Of a stretch of 62,277 nucleotides of DNA, positions 51,726-61,072 are shown piece after piece. The notes under the pieces were generated by a model. It saw nothing but the letters and a program-made list of their open reading frames with translations. It searched no databases and was not told where the DNA came from. This stretch comes from Gemmatimonadota bacterium (GTDB lineage: Bacteria > Gemmatimonadota > Gemmatimonadetes > Gemmatimonadales > GWC2-71-9). Every line of letters starts with the position of its first letter. The first letter of the stretch is position 1. Position numbers and translations under genes: made by a program. The stretch lies in contig JAPULZ010000243.1 in assembly GCA_027294455.1 (NCBI GenBank), positions 1-62,277 on the forward strand, given 5' to 3'.

Positions 51726-53144
51726 GTGAGACATCTCTTCTGGATCATCACGGCGATAGTGGCCAACACGGTCGCCGCCGCGACGACGATACCCCCGCAG
51801 GAGCGGTCCATCGAGGGCCGGTGGACCGGCTCCATCAGCGTGGCCGGCCAGGTGCTTCCAATGGCGGTGCACTTCACGACGGAAGACGCAGGCGTCACCG
51901 CCGCCATCGACATTCAAGGCGCCACCGGCGTGCCGCTGCAGAGCGTTTCCTATGACGACCCCGCCGTGCACTTCGAGCTCCAGGGTGGTGCCGGCATGGC
52001 GGTCTTCGACGGCCAACACGTGGCAGATTCCATCGGCGGGGCGTTCATGCAAGCGGGCATGGCCGGAACTTTCGCCATGACTCGCGCCGCGGAACCGGAG
52101 GAGCCGGCCGCGACCGACGACGACCCACCACCATACCGGCAAGAAGAGGTCTTGTTCAAAAACGGGGACGTGACGCTGGCGGGCACGCTGACCCTCCCCG
52201 CCACGGGCGGGCCCCACCCCGCGGCCGTCATGATCACGGGCAGCGGGGCGCAGAATCGGGACGAAGAACTCTTCGGCTTCAAGCCGTTCTTGGTGATCGC
52301 CGACCACTTGACCCGCAACGGCATCGCCGTGTTGCGCTACGACGACCGGGGCGTGGGTGGCTCAAGCGGAAGCGTGAGCGAATCGACGACCGAAGACTTC
52401 GCTGGCGACGTCATCGCGGCTGTGCACTTGCTCCAGGCGCGCCCCGACATCAACGGCGAGCAGGTTGGCTTGATCGGGCACAGCGAGGGAGGCGTCGTCG
52501 CACCCTTGGCCGCGTCACGGTCACCCGACATTGCCTTCGCCGTGTTGCTGGCGGGAACCGCCGTCACCGGCGAGGAGATCATCTACGAGCAGGGTGAGCT
52601 CATTCTGCGGGCCAATGGGGCCACCGACGCCCAGATCGCCAGGCAGAGGGAGTCACAAGAACGGCTGTTCCGGGCCATCAAGACCGACACCGGCTGGGAC
52701 GATCTCGAGGTGGCTTTGCGGGCGGACGTTCGCGCCGGCTTGGACTCGATGCCGCCGGAGCAGCGCAGCGCCATCGCCGATCCGGATGCCTACGTCGCGG
52801 CCCAGGTCCAGGCCCAGCTGGGGAGCGCGCGCACACCGTGGTTCCAGTATTTCCTGACCTATGATCCCGCCGTTGCCCTGCGACGGATCGACGTGCCCGT
52901 GCTGGCGCTCTTCGGTGAACTGGATCTTCAGGTTCCGCCCGCGCAAAACCGCCCACCCATGGAGGAAGCGCTGCGCGCCGGCGGCAATGCGGACTACACC
53001 ATCGAAGTGCTGCCCGGGGCGAATCACCTTTTCATCACGGCCACGACGGGGAGTCCCACCGAATACGCCACGTTGCCGAAAGAATTCGTCCCGGAGCTGT
53101 TGCCAACGATCACCGAGTGGCTACTAGCCCGCACCTCACGTTGA
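51726..53144 (+). CDS. Secreted alpha/beta hydrolase with N-terminal beta domain
   Basis: 472 residues with a GTG start and a signal peptide (MRHLFWIITAIVANTVAAAT). Residues ~25-130 form a beta-rich domain seen ahead of such hydrolases. The hydrolase follows: ITGSGAQNRDEE oxyanion region, RYDDRGVGGS, nucleophile GHSEGG (Ser253), acid in FGELDLQVPP, and His in PGANHLF. Likely an esterase or peptidase of the serine aminopeptidase group. It starts 32 bases after YbjQ and could be part of the sigma operon. Confidence 0.93.
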   Translation: MRHLFWIITAIVANTVAAATTIPPQERSIEGRWTGSISVAGQVLPMAVHFTTEDAGVTAAIDIQGATGVPLQSVSYDDPAVHFELQGGAGMAVFDGQHVADSIGGAFMQAGMAGTFAMTRAAEPEEPAATDDDPPPYRQEEVLFKNGDVTLAGTLTLPATGGPHPAAVMITGSGAQNRDEELFGFKPFLVIADHLTRNGIAVLRYDDRGVGGSSGSVSESTTEDFAGDVIAAVHLLQARPDINGEQVGLIGHSEGGVVAPLAASRSPDIAFAVLLAGTAVTGEEIIYEQGELILRANGATDAQIARQRESQERLFRAIKTDTGWDDLEVALRADVRAGLDSMPPEQRSAIADPDAYVAAQVQAQLGSARTPWFQYFLTYDPAVALRRIDVPVLALFGELDLQVPPAQNRPPMEEALRAGGNADYTIEVLPGANHLFITATTGSPTEYATLPKEFVPELLPTITEWLLARTSR

Positions 53145-53227
53145 CGTCTCGCAAGATCATCTGACCGGCTCCGACAGCTGCGCTACGGTTGCCAGCGGAA
53201 CCAGGGTGAAGCAGGCGAACGCTGCGA

Positions 53228-53422
53228 TCACACGCTGCAGGTCATGTCCTCTCCACAGCACATCGGCGACTTCACCTTGCCGTGGCCGTCGGGGCATTGC
53301 GAGATGAGTACCGTGGCGCCGGAATCCGTCGTCAGCGAGTCGTGCTCCAGCTCCTTGCCACATTGCCCACACGTCATGGAGCCGATGCTCATGCCGCACT
53401 TGTTGCAGGTGTACGCCGCCAT
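53228..53422 (-). CDS. Small zinc-ribbon protein
   Basis: 64 residues from the ATG at 53422, with AGAGG upstream. Cysteines come as CNKC, CGQC, C-P-D-G-H and CCGEDMTC, enough for one or two zinc sites. Cytoplasmic. No family name recognised; similar short ribbons occur as stand-alone genes in many bacteria. Convergent with the hydrolase gene. Confidence 0.75.
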   Translation of the reverse strand: MAAYTCNKCGMSIGSMTCGQCGKELEHDSLTTDSGATVLISQCPDGHGKVKSPMCCGEDMTCSV

Positions 53423-53771
53423 CTCGTCCTCTCGGTTCAGGTGAGCATTACCACAATCGATCTCTTGGAAAATGCACGCCGGCTCATCTCCTGGCGAGCG
53501 GGCTGAGTCAGCGGGCAATGGCGGACAATCCGAGGCGCGGCGGACGGACGGGCAGAATCAGGAGGGCGAGCCTTCTCACTGGTCGAGGTGATTGGCACCG
53601 GGCAGAACGGCCCCGGGCACCCCGGAAATGGCGCCGTAGCTGGGGTTTCGCCGGGTCAGGACTCTCCTCGCCCCCCCGCCGGGGTCCGATGCGAGTGAGC
53701 CCGGACACAGAATGGCCCCCGGGGCACTGCGATCTTCCCACACCTAGCCCTTTTCGAAAGGAGATCCAGGC
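53423..53771. other. 349-base divergent intergenic region
   Basis: Between the zinc-ribbon and topoisomerase genes. It should carry both promoters, but I see no convincing -35/-10 pair. Open frames through it have no coding character. An AAGGAGAT Shine-Dalgarno lies at its right end. Several short GC stems are present, none strong. Confidence 0.5.
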
Positions 53772-54899
53772 TTGCCCAGGGACGCCACCGAACACACGAA
53801 GTCGGCAAAGGCTGCGGGCCTGCAGTACGTCACCGAAGCCTCGCCCGGCATCACACGCAAACGGGCGGGCAAGGGCTTCCGCTACCTCGATCCCGAAGGG
53901 CGCCGCATAGCGGACCGCGACGTGACTGCCAGGATCGAGGGTCTGGTAATCCCCCCTGCCTGGACGGACGTGTGGATCTGTCCGCGTGGAGACGGACATA
54001 TCCAGGCCACCGGACGTGACGCGAAGCGGCGTAAACAGTATCGCTACCACACCAAGTACCGCGCGATTCGCGACGAGACCAAGTTCGAGCGAATTCTGGA
54101 ATTCAGCCAAGTGCTTCCCCGCATGCGCAAGCAAATCGAGCGCGATCTGTCGCGGTCCGGTTTGCCGCGGGAGAAGATCTTGGCCGCGGTGTTGCGCTTG
54201 TTGGAAGCGACGCTGATTCGGGTCGGGAACGACGAATATGCGCGAGACAACAAGTCCTACGGCCTCACCACGTTGAAGGGCAGCCATGCCGCTGTCGAAG
54301 GCTGGAAGGTGAAGTTCGACTTTCGGGGCAAGAGCGGTGTGGAACACGCCGTGTCCATCACCGACGGGCGTCTGGCCCGAATCGTCCAGCACTGCCAGAC
54401 GCTCCCCGGCGAAGAGCTCTTCAAGTACTTCGACGAGAAGGACCGCTGCCAGGTCGTCGATTCCGGCGACATCAACAGCTACCTGGCCGACATCACCGGT
54501 GGCAGTTTTACGGCCAAGGACATACGAACCTGGACGGGCACGGTCCTGGCCGCTGCGGCGCTCCGGGATCTGGGCGTCGCCGATACGGAAAAGCAGAAGA
54601 AAGCCAACATCCTGGCGTGCATCGACGCCGTGGCGGAGCGCTTGGGCAACACCCGGGCGGTGTGTCGCAAGTACTACATCCATCCCAAGGTGATCGAGCT
54701 GTACATGAGCGGTCGCGTCATCGACGCCCCGGCACGGCCCGAAAAGCACGCCCGGAAGCATAACCGGGGCGAATTGCGGCGCGACGAGGTGGAGTTACTG
54801 AAGCTCTTGGGACTTCATGGCGGCGCAAGCAACCCGGGCACAGACGCCCACCGTCAGGTCACCGATCCAGCACCCCGGTTAACCACCGCACAACGCTGA
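53772..54899 (+). CDS. Type IB DNA topoisomerase
   Basis: 375 residues from a TTG start (AAGGAG about nine bases upstream). Bacterial poxvirus-like TopIB: GKGFRYLDPEG, IPPAWTDVWICP, GHIQATGRDAKRRKQYRYH, LIRVGNDEYARDNKSYGLTTL (catalytic Arg), FRGKSGVEH, FTAKDIRTWTGT and the active Tyr in CRKYYIHP (Tyr301 or 302). It relaxes supercoils without ATP. The C-terminal 41 bases overlap the end of the convergent DUF4350-like gene. Confidence 0.97.
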   Translation: MPRDATEHTKSAKAAGLQYVTEASPGITRKRAGKGFRYLDPEGRRIADRDVTARIEGLVIPPAWTDVWICPRGDGHIQATGRDAKRRKQYRYHTKYRAIRDETKFERILEFSQVLPRMRKQIERDLSRSGLPREKILAAVLRLLEATLIRVGNDEYARDNKSYGLTTLKGSHAAVEGWKVKFDFRGKSGVEHAVSITDGRLARIVQHCQTLPGEELFKYFDEKDRCQVVDSGDINSYLADITGGSFTAKDIRTWTGTVLAAAALRDLGVADTEKQKKANILACIDAVAERLGNTRAVCRKYYIHPKVIELYMSGRVIDAPARPEKHARKHNRGELRRDEVELLKLLGLHGGASNPGTDAHRQVTDPAPRLTTAQR

Positions 54900-55782
54900 G
54901 ACAGAACTGGGCGTTCTGGGGGGCCTCGGGATGGTTCATGCCCATCGGATATCGCTCTTCTCCACTGACCTGAGCCGAGCACATGGCCGCCTCGCCGAGG
55001 AACACCATGCGGCCCCGGTCCCACTCGCGAACCGCACCGTGGACCCACCCACCCACCGGGAATTGGGGCCACTCTGCGAAGGCACCATCTTGAAACACCT
55101 GTGAGAGGCTGATTCTCGCTACCGCCTCGGGTCCAAATACGAACAGCGGGGTCCAGCCTCCGGTGATCTGGACGGCCTGGCCGGTGAATGTCGTGACGCT
55201 ATTGACACGTTCAAACGGCGCGCGGCCTTCCAAGATCCGGTGGGGCCGGAGCGTGCCGTCAGACACCTGGAACACGTCGGTGGCACCGGGTACCGCGTCC
55301 ACATACGCGTCGATCATGACGAGACCGAGCACCGCGCCGAGGTCACGGGCGGCTCCGGCAATCGGGGCGTGGTCGGCAAACAGCAGCAGGCGCCCGCCCG
55401 CGCGTATCCAGACCATCAACTCCCGAATCTCTTCCTTCGCGAATGCGGAGGGATGGGGATAGGACCAGTCGGTGACGTTCTCCTCCGCCAGGGGATTGGC
55501 GATGACCAGCAACCCGCAGCCAGCGAGGTCTTCGTCGGTAAACGCGCCCGAGAACCCGGCCACCGTGTAGCCGTCTCCACGAAGCAGGTCCGCAAACGGC
55601 TTGTAGCGCCCGTCCGCCGTATGAAAATTGTGATGCCCTTCGTCGATGCACACCCTGGGTCCCTGATTCGACGCAAAGGCGGGGTTGGCGTTGGCAAATC
55701 GGAAATCGTCGTCACTGACCTGTTGCCCGGCCATGGAAAGAGGGACCAGCAACGCGAGGCCGGTAAGGCGGTAGAGCTTCAT
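54859..55782 (-). CDS. DUF4350-like secreted protein (amidotransferase-like fold)
   Basis: 307 residues from the ATG at 55782 (MKLYRLTGLALLVPLSMAG, a signal peptide); the frame extends upstream but without a signal. VCIDEGHHNFHTADGRYKPFADLL is the typical opening. Strands LLVIANPL and the helix-strand GGRLLLFADHAPI follow the class I amidotransferase pattern without its Cys. Late GRMVFLGEAAMCSAQ is also family-like. Function unknown. Its last 41 bases overlap the topoisomerase gene on the other strand. Confidence 0.85.
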   Translation of the reverse strand: MKLYRLTGLALLVPLSMAGQQVSDDDFRFANANPAFASNQGPRVCIDEGHHNFHTADGRYKPFADLLRGDGYTVAGFSGAFTDEDLAGCGLLVIANPLAEENVTDWSYPHPSAFAKEEIRELMVWIRAGGRLLLFADHAPIAGAARDLGAVLGLVMIDAYVDAVPGATDVFQVSDGTLRPHRILEGRAPFERVNSVTTFTGQAVQITGGWTPLFVFGPEAVARISLSQVFQDGAFAEWPQFPVGGWVHGAVREWDRGRMVFLGEAAMCSAQVSGEERYPMGMNHPEAPQNAQFCLSVVRWLTGVLDR

Positions 55783-55852
55783 GATGGTAGTCCGGTAGAA
55801 TGGCTCGCTGGTATACAACGGGCGGGACGAGAGGTTCCCTGCTCGGTGTCGA

Positions 55853-56905
55853 TTATCGCTCTCGTTCGAGCAGTGCCACCAACTCTTCGTTTCCGGGTGT
55901 GTCAAGGAACGTGTCCCACTCGAGGAAATACCTGCCCGGATCATATCCGACGAACGTACGCACTCGCCCGCTCTCATCCCCCAACTCCTCGGTCCGAAAC
56001 TCAAAATCCGGCTGCCCGGCCATTCGCGCGAACCAAGCCTCCACGTCATCTGTGAAGAACGACACCGACACGCCCTTCTCCGCGGTGGCTCGGTGCAAGC
56101 CGCGGGCTCCGTCGACGAACCCGATGAATCCGGTGCGAGACGTGGGGTAGACCTTGGCCCAGCCCTGGTCCACGATCATCCGTGTGCCGAGCGCCTGTTC
56201 GTAGAACCGTTGGATGGGGCTCAGCACGTTGTAGTACAGCCAGAGCACGGTCGCCGAGATGGTCAGCCCATCACCGACTGCCACGGTCAACGGCTCGATC
56301 TCCCGCAGCCTCGGAATGAGGCGCTCGTTTTCCGCGTGCTCGTTGAAGCGTTCGAACTCGAGAAAATAGCCTTCGGGATCTATGGCTACGAACCCGTCGT
56401 GGGGGCGACCGTCGACGACCAATAGATCGGTTCGGAACGACACGCCCGCGTCTGTCAGGTGATCGTACCAGTTCTCAACCTGCTCTGTCACGATGGCGAG
56501 CGTGACCGATTTCGGTTCACTAGACGAATGCATGCCGGAATCGGCGTCGACCAAGGTGAGGTATGAGGTGGGAGCAACCTGCAGAATCTTGGCGAATCCG
56601 AAGTCCGAAACCGTTCGAAGACCCAGGGTCGTCGCGTAGAACTGCTCCGCCGCATCTACGTCTTCGTAGTAGTAGAACGCGTTGTTGGCGAGGATCGTGG
56701 GGACAGGTTGGCGACTCCTGGAATTCCGGTTTTCGATGGAGTCGCCTCCGGTGCATCCGAGGAGGGCGAGGAACATCCCGGCCCCAAACCTCAAACCGGC
56801 AATCTGCAATCGGGTAACGGTGGCCATGCCGCCCGCGCCCAGTTCCTCCTGGATCGCGTACCGCTCGACAAGAGCGGCCCTCAAACGGTCAAAGGTCTCC
56901 GACAT
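55853..56905 (-). CDS. Two-domain VOC/glyoxalase-like lipoprotein fused to a kinase N-terminal remnant
   Basis: 350 residues from the ATG at 56905. Residues 1-30 (MSETFDRLRAALVERYAIQE, ELGAGGMATV) match the start of a PknB-type kinase including its Gly loop, then switch to TRLQIAGLRFGAGMFLALLGC, a lipoprotein signal with lipobox LLGC. Two VOC (glyoxalase/dioxygenase-fold) domains follow (about 60-185 and 200-345; FYATTLGLRTVSDFG and FYEQALGTRMIVDQG). The ATG inside GGMATV (56827) would start directly at the lipoprotein signal and may be the working start. No other kinase part is found nearby. Function of the VOC pair unknown. Confidence 0.8.
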   Translation of the reverse strand: MSETFDRLRAALVERYAIQEELGAGGMATVTRLQIAGLRFGAGMFLALLGCTGGDSIENRNSRSRQPVPTILANNAFYYYEDVDAAEQFYATTLGLRTVSDFGFAKILQVAPTSYLTLVDADSGMHSSSEPKSVTLAIVTEQVENWYDHLTDAGVSFRTDLLVVDGRPHDGFVAIDPEGYFLEFERFNEHAENERLIPRLREIEPLTVAVGDGLTISATVLWLYYNVLSPIQRFYEQALGTRMIVDQGWAKVYPTSRTGFIGFVDGARGLHRATAEKGVSVSFFTDDVEAWFARMAGQPDFEFRTEELGDESGRVRTFVGYDPGRYFLEWDTFLDTPGNEELVALLERER

Positions 56906-56982
56906 TGCGCTAAGATGCAGCCGACGCGTCGCCAATGCGAGGGTTGCTACTAAGGCGATTGACGCTATCGCTCGGAAACGCG

Positions 56983-58206
56983 CTACGGCTCTGCCTCATC
57001 CTTCGACGGTGGCTCACGCCTCCGGATGTAGTCCGTCAGGAGCGCATGATCCCTGCTTCCGATGTCGGTGAATGAGACCCCCACCGTAAATCCGTCGGGC
57101 CCTTCGTCCGTGCGAACCACCCGCCCCACCGTGACGATTCCCCGCTCGGTGTCGGGAAGCGGCAAGACCACCTCAACGAGCGACCCGATGGGCAAGTCCC
57201 GATCGATGCGGAACAAGAGCCCACCTGCGCTGATGTCCATGGTAATCAACGGCTCATACTCGCCGGTCAGGTCACGGAACTGCCCGGGCAGGGCGGCCTT
57301 GATGCGCTTGTACGATCGGCTACCTTCACCGTATAGCTGGACCCGGTTCTTCCCGTCGGCTTTCGCCATGTAGAGGGCCTGATCGGCGCGCCGGATCAGG
57401 CCATTGATGTCCTGTGCATCATGCGGGTACGTCGCCAACCCCATACTGACTGTCAGTTTCCCGCTCCGCTGGGGGGCCTCACGCGCGAAGTCGTGGTCTT
57501 CGATGGTTTTCCGTGCCCGCTGCGCTACTAATTCGGCACCGGCCTTGGTCGTCGACGGGAGAACGATCGTGAACTCTTCTCCACCGTACCGCACCGTGAG
57601 GTCGAGCTCGCGAACCGATTCCCTCAAGAGCCCCGCGATGGCTGCGAGGATCTCGTTGCCAGCCTCGTGGCCAAACTCATCGTTGTACTTCTTGAAGTCA
57701 TCCACGTCGACCATGAGGAGGGACACCGGCGTGCTATAGCGCGAGCCGCGAATGATTTCGCGCTCCAAATATTCCTGCAGGAAACGATAGTTGTAGAGAC
57801 CGGTGAGCTCGTCTCGATACGCGAACGCTTGTGTTTGTTCTAATAACTTCAGCTCGATGATGGTCGGATTGTTGAGCTTGCGGTTGACGTGGACGAAATA
57901 GTCGATCAGCGCCACCCGTACGTCCACGAACGAGCCCAGGCGCTTTTCCATCGACTCGCGATGCTCTCCAATCGCGCGCCAGTGCTTCCGGGCTTCGTCG
58001 GGCTCGAAACGGAGATGGCAGAGGAGATTGATCAGCTCCGAATACACGGAGGCACCGTGTTGCCGCTCGAGCTCCTGCAGCTTTGGGTTCAGTTCATTGG
58101 GACGGAGATCAGAGGTACGGAGGAACTCGTACAAGATCTCGGCGAGCTTGGGATCCCACGCGGGTGCCTGGTAGGTTTCGGTCAGGCCGGGTTGGTCGGT
58201 GCGCAT
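56983..58206 (-). CDS. Diguanylate cyclase with C-terminal PilZ domain
   Basis: 407 residues from the ATG at 58206 (MRTDQPGLTE); upstream frame sequence lacks coding character. An N-terminal helical region (about 15-125) precedes GGDEF (about 126-290) with the active-site GGEEF at 208-212 and an allosteric I-site RELD at 199-202. A PilZ-like domain (about 305-400) has MDISAGGLLFRI and the later GVSFTDI strand, but its RxxxR is not clear. It should make c-di-GMP in the cytoplasm and possibly sense it through the I-site and PilZ. Single gene. Confidence 0.94.
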   Translation of the reverse strand: MRTDQPGLTETYQAPAWDPKLAEILYEFLRTSDLRPNELNPKLQELERQHGASVYSELINLLCHLRFEPDEARKHWRAIGEHRESMEKRLGSFVDVRVALIDYFVHVNRKLNNPTIIELKLLEQTQAFAYRDELTGLYNYRFLQEYLEREIIRGSRYSTPVSLLMVDVDDFKKYNDEFGHEAGNEILAAIAGLLRESVRELDLTVRYGGEEFTIVLPSTTKAGAELVAQRARKTIEDHDFAREAPQRSGKLTVSMGLATYPHDAQDINGLIRRADQALYMAKADGKNRVQLYGEGSRSYKRIKAALPGQFRDLTGEYEPLITMDISAGGLLFRIDRDLPIGSLVEVVLPLPDTERGIVTVGRVVRTDEGPDGFTVGVSFTDIGSRDHALLTDYIRRREPPSKDEAEP

Positions 58207-58473
58207 CTTCCGGTCGCTGGCTGGGGGGACGTGGCTAAACTGACCTAAACTAGGCCCAGCGTCCGAAAAGGACAATAATTTCTTTTTCCCAACCAACCGG
58301 CATCCCTTGTCCCGGAAAGCGTTACCCCTCCCCACGCTGCCCCGGGTCGTGGGACAGAATGCTATCCTTGCACCGCCTCGAGGTGGTGGCGTTGGTCACC
58401 GAGGTGCTTCTGTAGCAACTCGGCGTCGGTATCGAGATGGGGGGTGAGCTCGTGCCGTTCCTAGAGATCGGTC

Positions 58474-58737
58474 ATGTCGGCGGCAGCCATCGGCTTTGGC
58501 GTCGGTACAGCGTGGGTTATTGCCCAGCTATCCACCCCCGGTGCCTGCGACGCCCCGTGTGACGCCGGTGACTGGGCCTCAGGGATCTATTATGTTGACG
58601 GCGCCGGCGCCGGGCTAGGCATACTGATCGGTCTCGTGTTCAGATCGGATCGCTGGGAGGAAGTGTCGCTCGACCGTGTCAGCTTCGCACCGCAACGTGA
58701 CGGTCGGTTCGGGCTCGGGCTGTCGGTGTGGTTCTAG
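58474..58737 (+). pseudogene. C-terminal fragment of a glycine-rich membrane protein
   Basis: 87 residues. The end (GLGILIGLVFRSDRWEEVSL, APQRDGRFGLGLSVWF) reads like the C-terminus of a two-helix membrane protein known from related genomes. The frame begins without a signal peptide or Shine-Dalgarno, and upstream frames are closed by stops, so the 5' part appears lost. The 267 bases from 58207 hold nothing else. Confidence 0.5.
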
Positions 58738-58844
58738 CGCGTAGGCGTCCAGCCAGTGGGATGAGGGTATCCGGGCAGTCCCCGGTGGCCAACGACTCCC
58801 GATTCCCGCTTGCTGCTCTACCCCTTCGGCTCCACAGGACTGCG

Positions 58845-58872
58845 AAACAAAGGGGCGCCACTTGGACGCCCC
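58845..58872 (-). terminator. Rho-independent terminator of the cupin gene
   Basis: On the minus strand, GGGGCG, a 9-base loop, then CGCCCC (58872-58852) and TTTGTTT, 40 bases past the cupin stop codon. Confidence 0.75.
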
Positions 58873-58911
58873 ACTCCTTTCCCGGCCCCTTCAATGTCCC
58901 TACTTCGTGTC

Positions 58912-59379
58912 CTACGGTATAGGATTCGGATCGGCAGGAGGATCCCCAACCCAGGTCACATCGAACGCTTTGTCAAAGTAGAAATAGGCGATGCACGGCG
59001 ACGCTCCCGAAGGACAGGACGCGGCATGGGGCATCTTCCAGGGGATGAACATGTACGTGCCCGGGCTGATCGTCATTGTGGATTCGTCCTCGTATTCCAT
59101 CGTGATGACTCCCTGCACGCCCACCGCCCGCTCGGCCGACGTATGGAAGTGCATCGGCACCCTGACACCAGGCTGCAGCCGAAAGTACATCTCGAACGCC
59201 CCCGACGCCGGATCACCGTACACAACACTCATGTCGGTTCCCACGGGGAAGCCGGGAACGGGGACATACGACGCAGTGGCAGGCGCGGCACTCATGGCGC
59301 TCTGGATCGCTTCCTGAGCTGCACCACCCACCGGCAGCAGTAGGCCGACCACGAGGACAAATAGGCATGTGTTTCTCAT
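58912..59379 (-). CDS. Secreted cupin domain protein
   Basis: 155 residues with a strong AAGGAGG Shine-Dalgarno and a signal peptide (MRNTCLFVLVVGLLLPVGGAAQ). Cupin motif 1 is around VPMHFHTSAERAVGVQG and motif 2 around GTYMFIPWKMPHAASC, with His/Glu ligands suited to one metal. Substrate unknown. Stand-alone gene with its own terminator. Confidence 0.9.
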   Translation of the reverse strand: MRNTCLFVLVVGLLLPVGGAAQEAIQSAMSAAPATASYVPVPGFPVGTDMSVVYGDPASGAFEMYFRLQPGVRVPMHFHTSAERAVGVQGVITMEYEDESTMTISPGTYMFIPWKMPHAASCPSGASPCIAYFYFDKAFDVTWVGDPPADPNPIP

Positions 59380-59818
59380 GCGGACCTCCTTGTGAGCAAC
59401 GATGAAACGTACTTCACCCCACTACAGCGCAAGGTGGGGTCAGCGGCTGCACAGCTCTTGACTCACTGAGTACCCACAACTTTGCGGCGTCAGAGATCGT
59501 GTGTATGAACGCACCAACATGATGTGATGCCATTGTCCGGCGCCACGCATGGCTCAAGCGGCGAACGTCACTCGCGAGGATCGCCGCTACCGCTACTACA
59601 GTTTCGTCCCGCATAGTGCTGCCAACTGATGGTCTACATGCTAACATACCGCTCAGGACCAGGTCCGGCTAAAGGAACACGCATTAGCTCGCCCATCTTT
59701 ATGCGATCCCTTCTCTGGTTGTCCCCTTCGTCTTCGCGTTGCTCGTCTTGGCGCCGGATCCTGCACAGTGCCGGCAACGGTGCCTCGACCTGGGCGCACG
59801 CGCCGGGTGACGTCTGTT
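59380..59818. other. 439-base region without a clear gene
   Basis: It lies upstream of the cupin gene and downstream of the aminotransferase gene. A ~35-codon plus-strand stretch ending near 59810 (YAIPSLVVPFVFALLVLAPD) looks like a stray signal or membrane segment with no start, probably decayed. The rest shows nothing I can support. Confidence 0.4.
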
Positions 59819-60961
59819 TTACCGGCGGGCGCGATCGATTTCTTCCAGCGCCCGCTCGATGTCCGACGGCTCGTTGTACAGATGCGGCGAGAATCGCACG
59901 GCGGATTGCCTGGCGGAGACCACCACTCGGGCGGCGTTCAATTGCCGCGCCATGTCGCCCGCGCTGCAGTCCGGAAAATGGGCAGCGACAATGGACGTAC
60001 GTTCTTCCTCGAGTCGCGGCCCGACGATGTCAGCGCCTCGCGCTCGCAATCCGTCGACCAGGTGGTCTGCGAGCTGCCGGTTGTGATCGCGGATGCGCCC
60101 GACGCCCACGCGCAACAAGTACCTGATCGATCTTGCAAGGCCGATCGCACATCCATAGGCCATCGTACTGACCTCGAAACGCCGGGCCGTTTGCGGGAGC
60201 TCCAACCGGGTCGCCTGGAGGTCCCACATGTCCTCATGACTGCGAAACCCCACCACGCCGGGATTCAACCGGCCCTGCAAGTGCGGCGCCAGGTACATGA
60301 CCGCTACGCCGAACGGCCCACAAAGCCACTTGTATCCTGACGCAACCAACGCGTCTACGCCTGAAGTCGCGGCGTCGATTGGAATGGCGCCCAGGGATTG
60401 CGCGCCATCGACGATGAGGAGCGCGCCGTGGTCGTGCGCGTGGTGTGCGAGCCTCGTGAGGTCGTATTGCTGTCCGCCGCTGTACTCGACGTGAGAAACG
60501 CAGACCACCGCCGTTTGATCGTCGATCAACGCAGTGATTGCATCGGGATCCACGTACTCTCCCTGTCCCTCCGCGAAGCGGACTTGCGCTCCTGTGTGTT
60601 GCGCCACCCTGATCCAGGGATAGATCGTGCTCGGAAACACAATGCCGGTACTCACGATGTTGCTCGTGCAATCGGGAGCGACCGCCCAGGCCAAGGATGC
60701 CATGAGTTCTGTCGCACTCGAGCCGACGGCGATATCTTCTTCGCGAGCGTTGAGAAGCTCGGCGGTGGCGCGGTGCAATTCGTCGAACACGCCCTCCTCG
60801 GCCACTTCATCGAAAGTGATGGTGCCGTCGCTGGCGAGATCAGCTAACCACGTGGCGGCTGCCGTTTCGGCACCCCGGTACATCAGGGTCACGGAAGCGG
60901 TGTTGAGATACGCGCTCTTGCGGCTGGCCGGGAAATCATCAGGATGGACTAAGCGATTCAT
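59819..60961 (-). CDS. Class V aminotransferase-fold PLP enzyme (cytoplasmic)
   Basis: 380 residues from the ATG at 60961 (MNRLVHPDDFPASRKSAYLN); upstream frame is unlikely to code. Class V pattern: SSATELMASLAW, SHVEYSGGQQYDL, IVDGAQSLGAIPID and ASGYKWLCGP with the PLP Lys at 211. No signal peptide. Resembles cysteine desulfurase or isopenicillin epimerase-like enzymes; substrate unknown. Not closely related to the Tat-exported enzyme at 29.9 kb. Single gene. Confidence 0.9.
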   Translation of the reverse strand: MNRLVHPDDFPASRKSAYLNTASVTLMYRGAETAAATWLADLASDGTITFDEVAEEGVFDELHRATAELLNAREEDIAVGSSATELMASLAWAVAPDCTSNIVSTGIVFPSTIYPWIRVAQHTGAQVRFAEGQGEYVDPDAITALIDDQTAVVCVSHVEYSGGQQYDLTRLAHHAHDHGALLIVDGAQSLGAIPIDAATSGVDALVASGYKWLCGPFGVAVMYLAPHLQGRLNPGVVGFRSHEDMWDLQATRLELPQTARRFEVSTMAYGCAIGLARSIRYLLRVGVGRIRDHNRQLADHLVDGLRARGADIVGPRLEEERTSIVAAHFPDCSAGDMARQLNAARVVVSARQSAVRFSPHLYNEPSDIERALEEIDRARR

Positions 60962-61072
60962 CTTGGCGCGAAGGCTTGGTGGTCTGTGAGCGCGGCATTG
61001 AGGAAGGGCGACACCCTCCTGAAAGCTACTCCGATCCGTAGCCCTGTACAACTGCCCGACCCTGTTTTCTTC

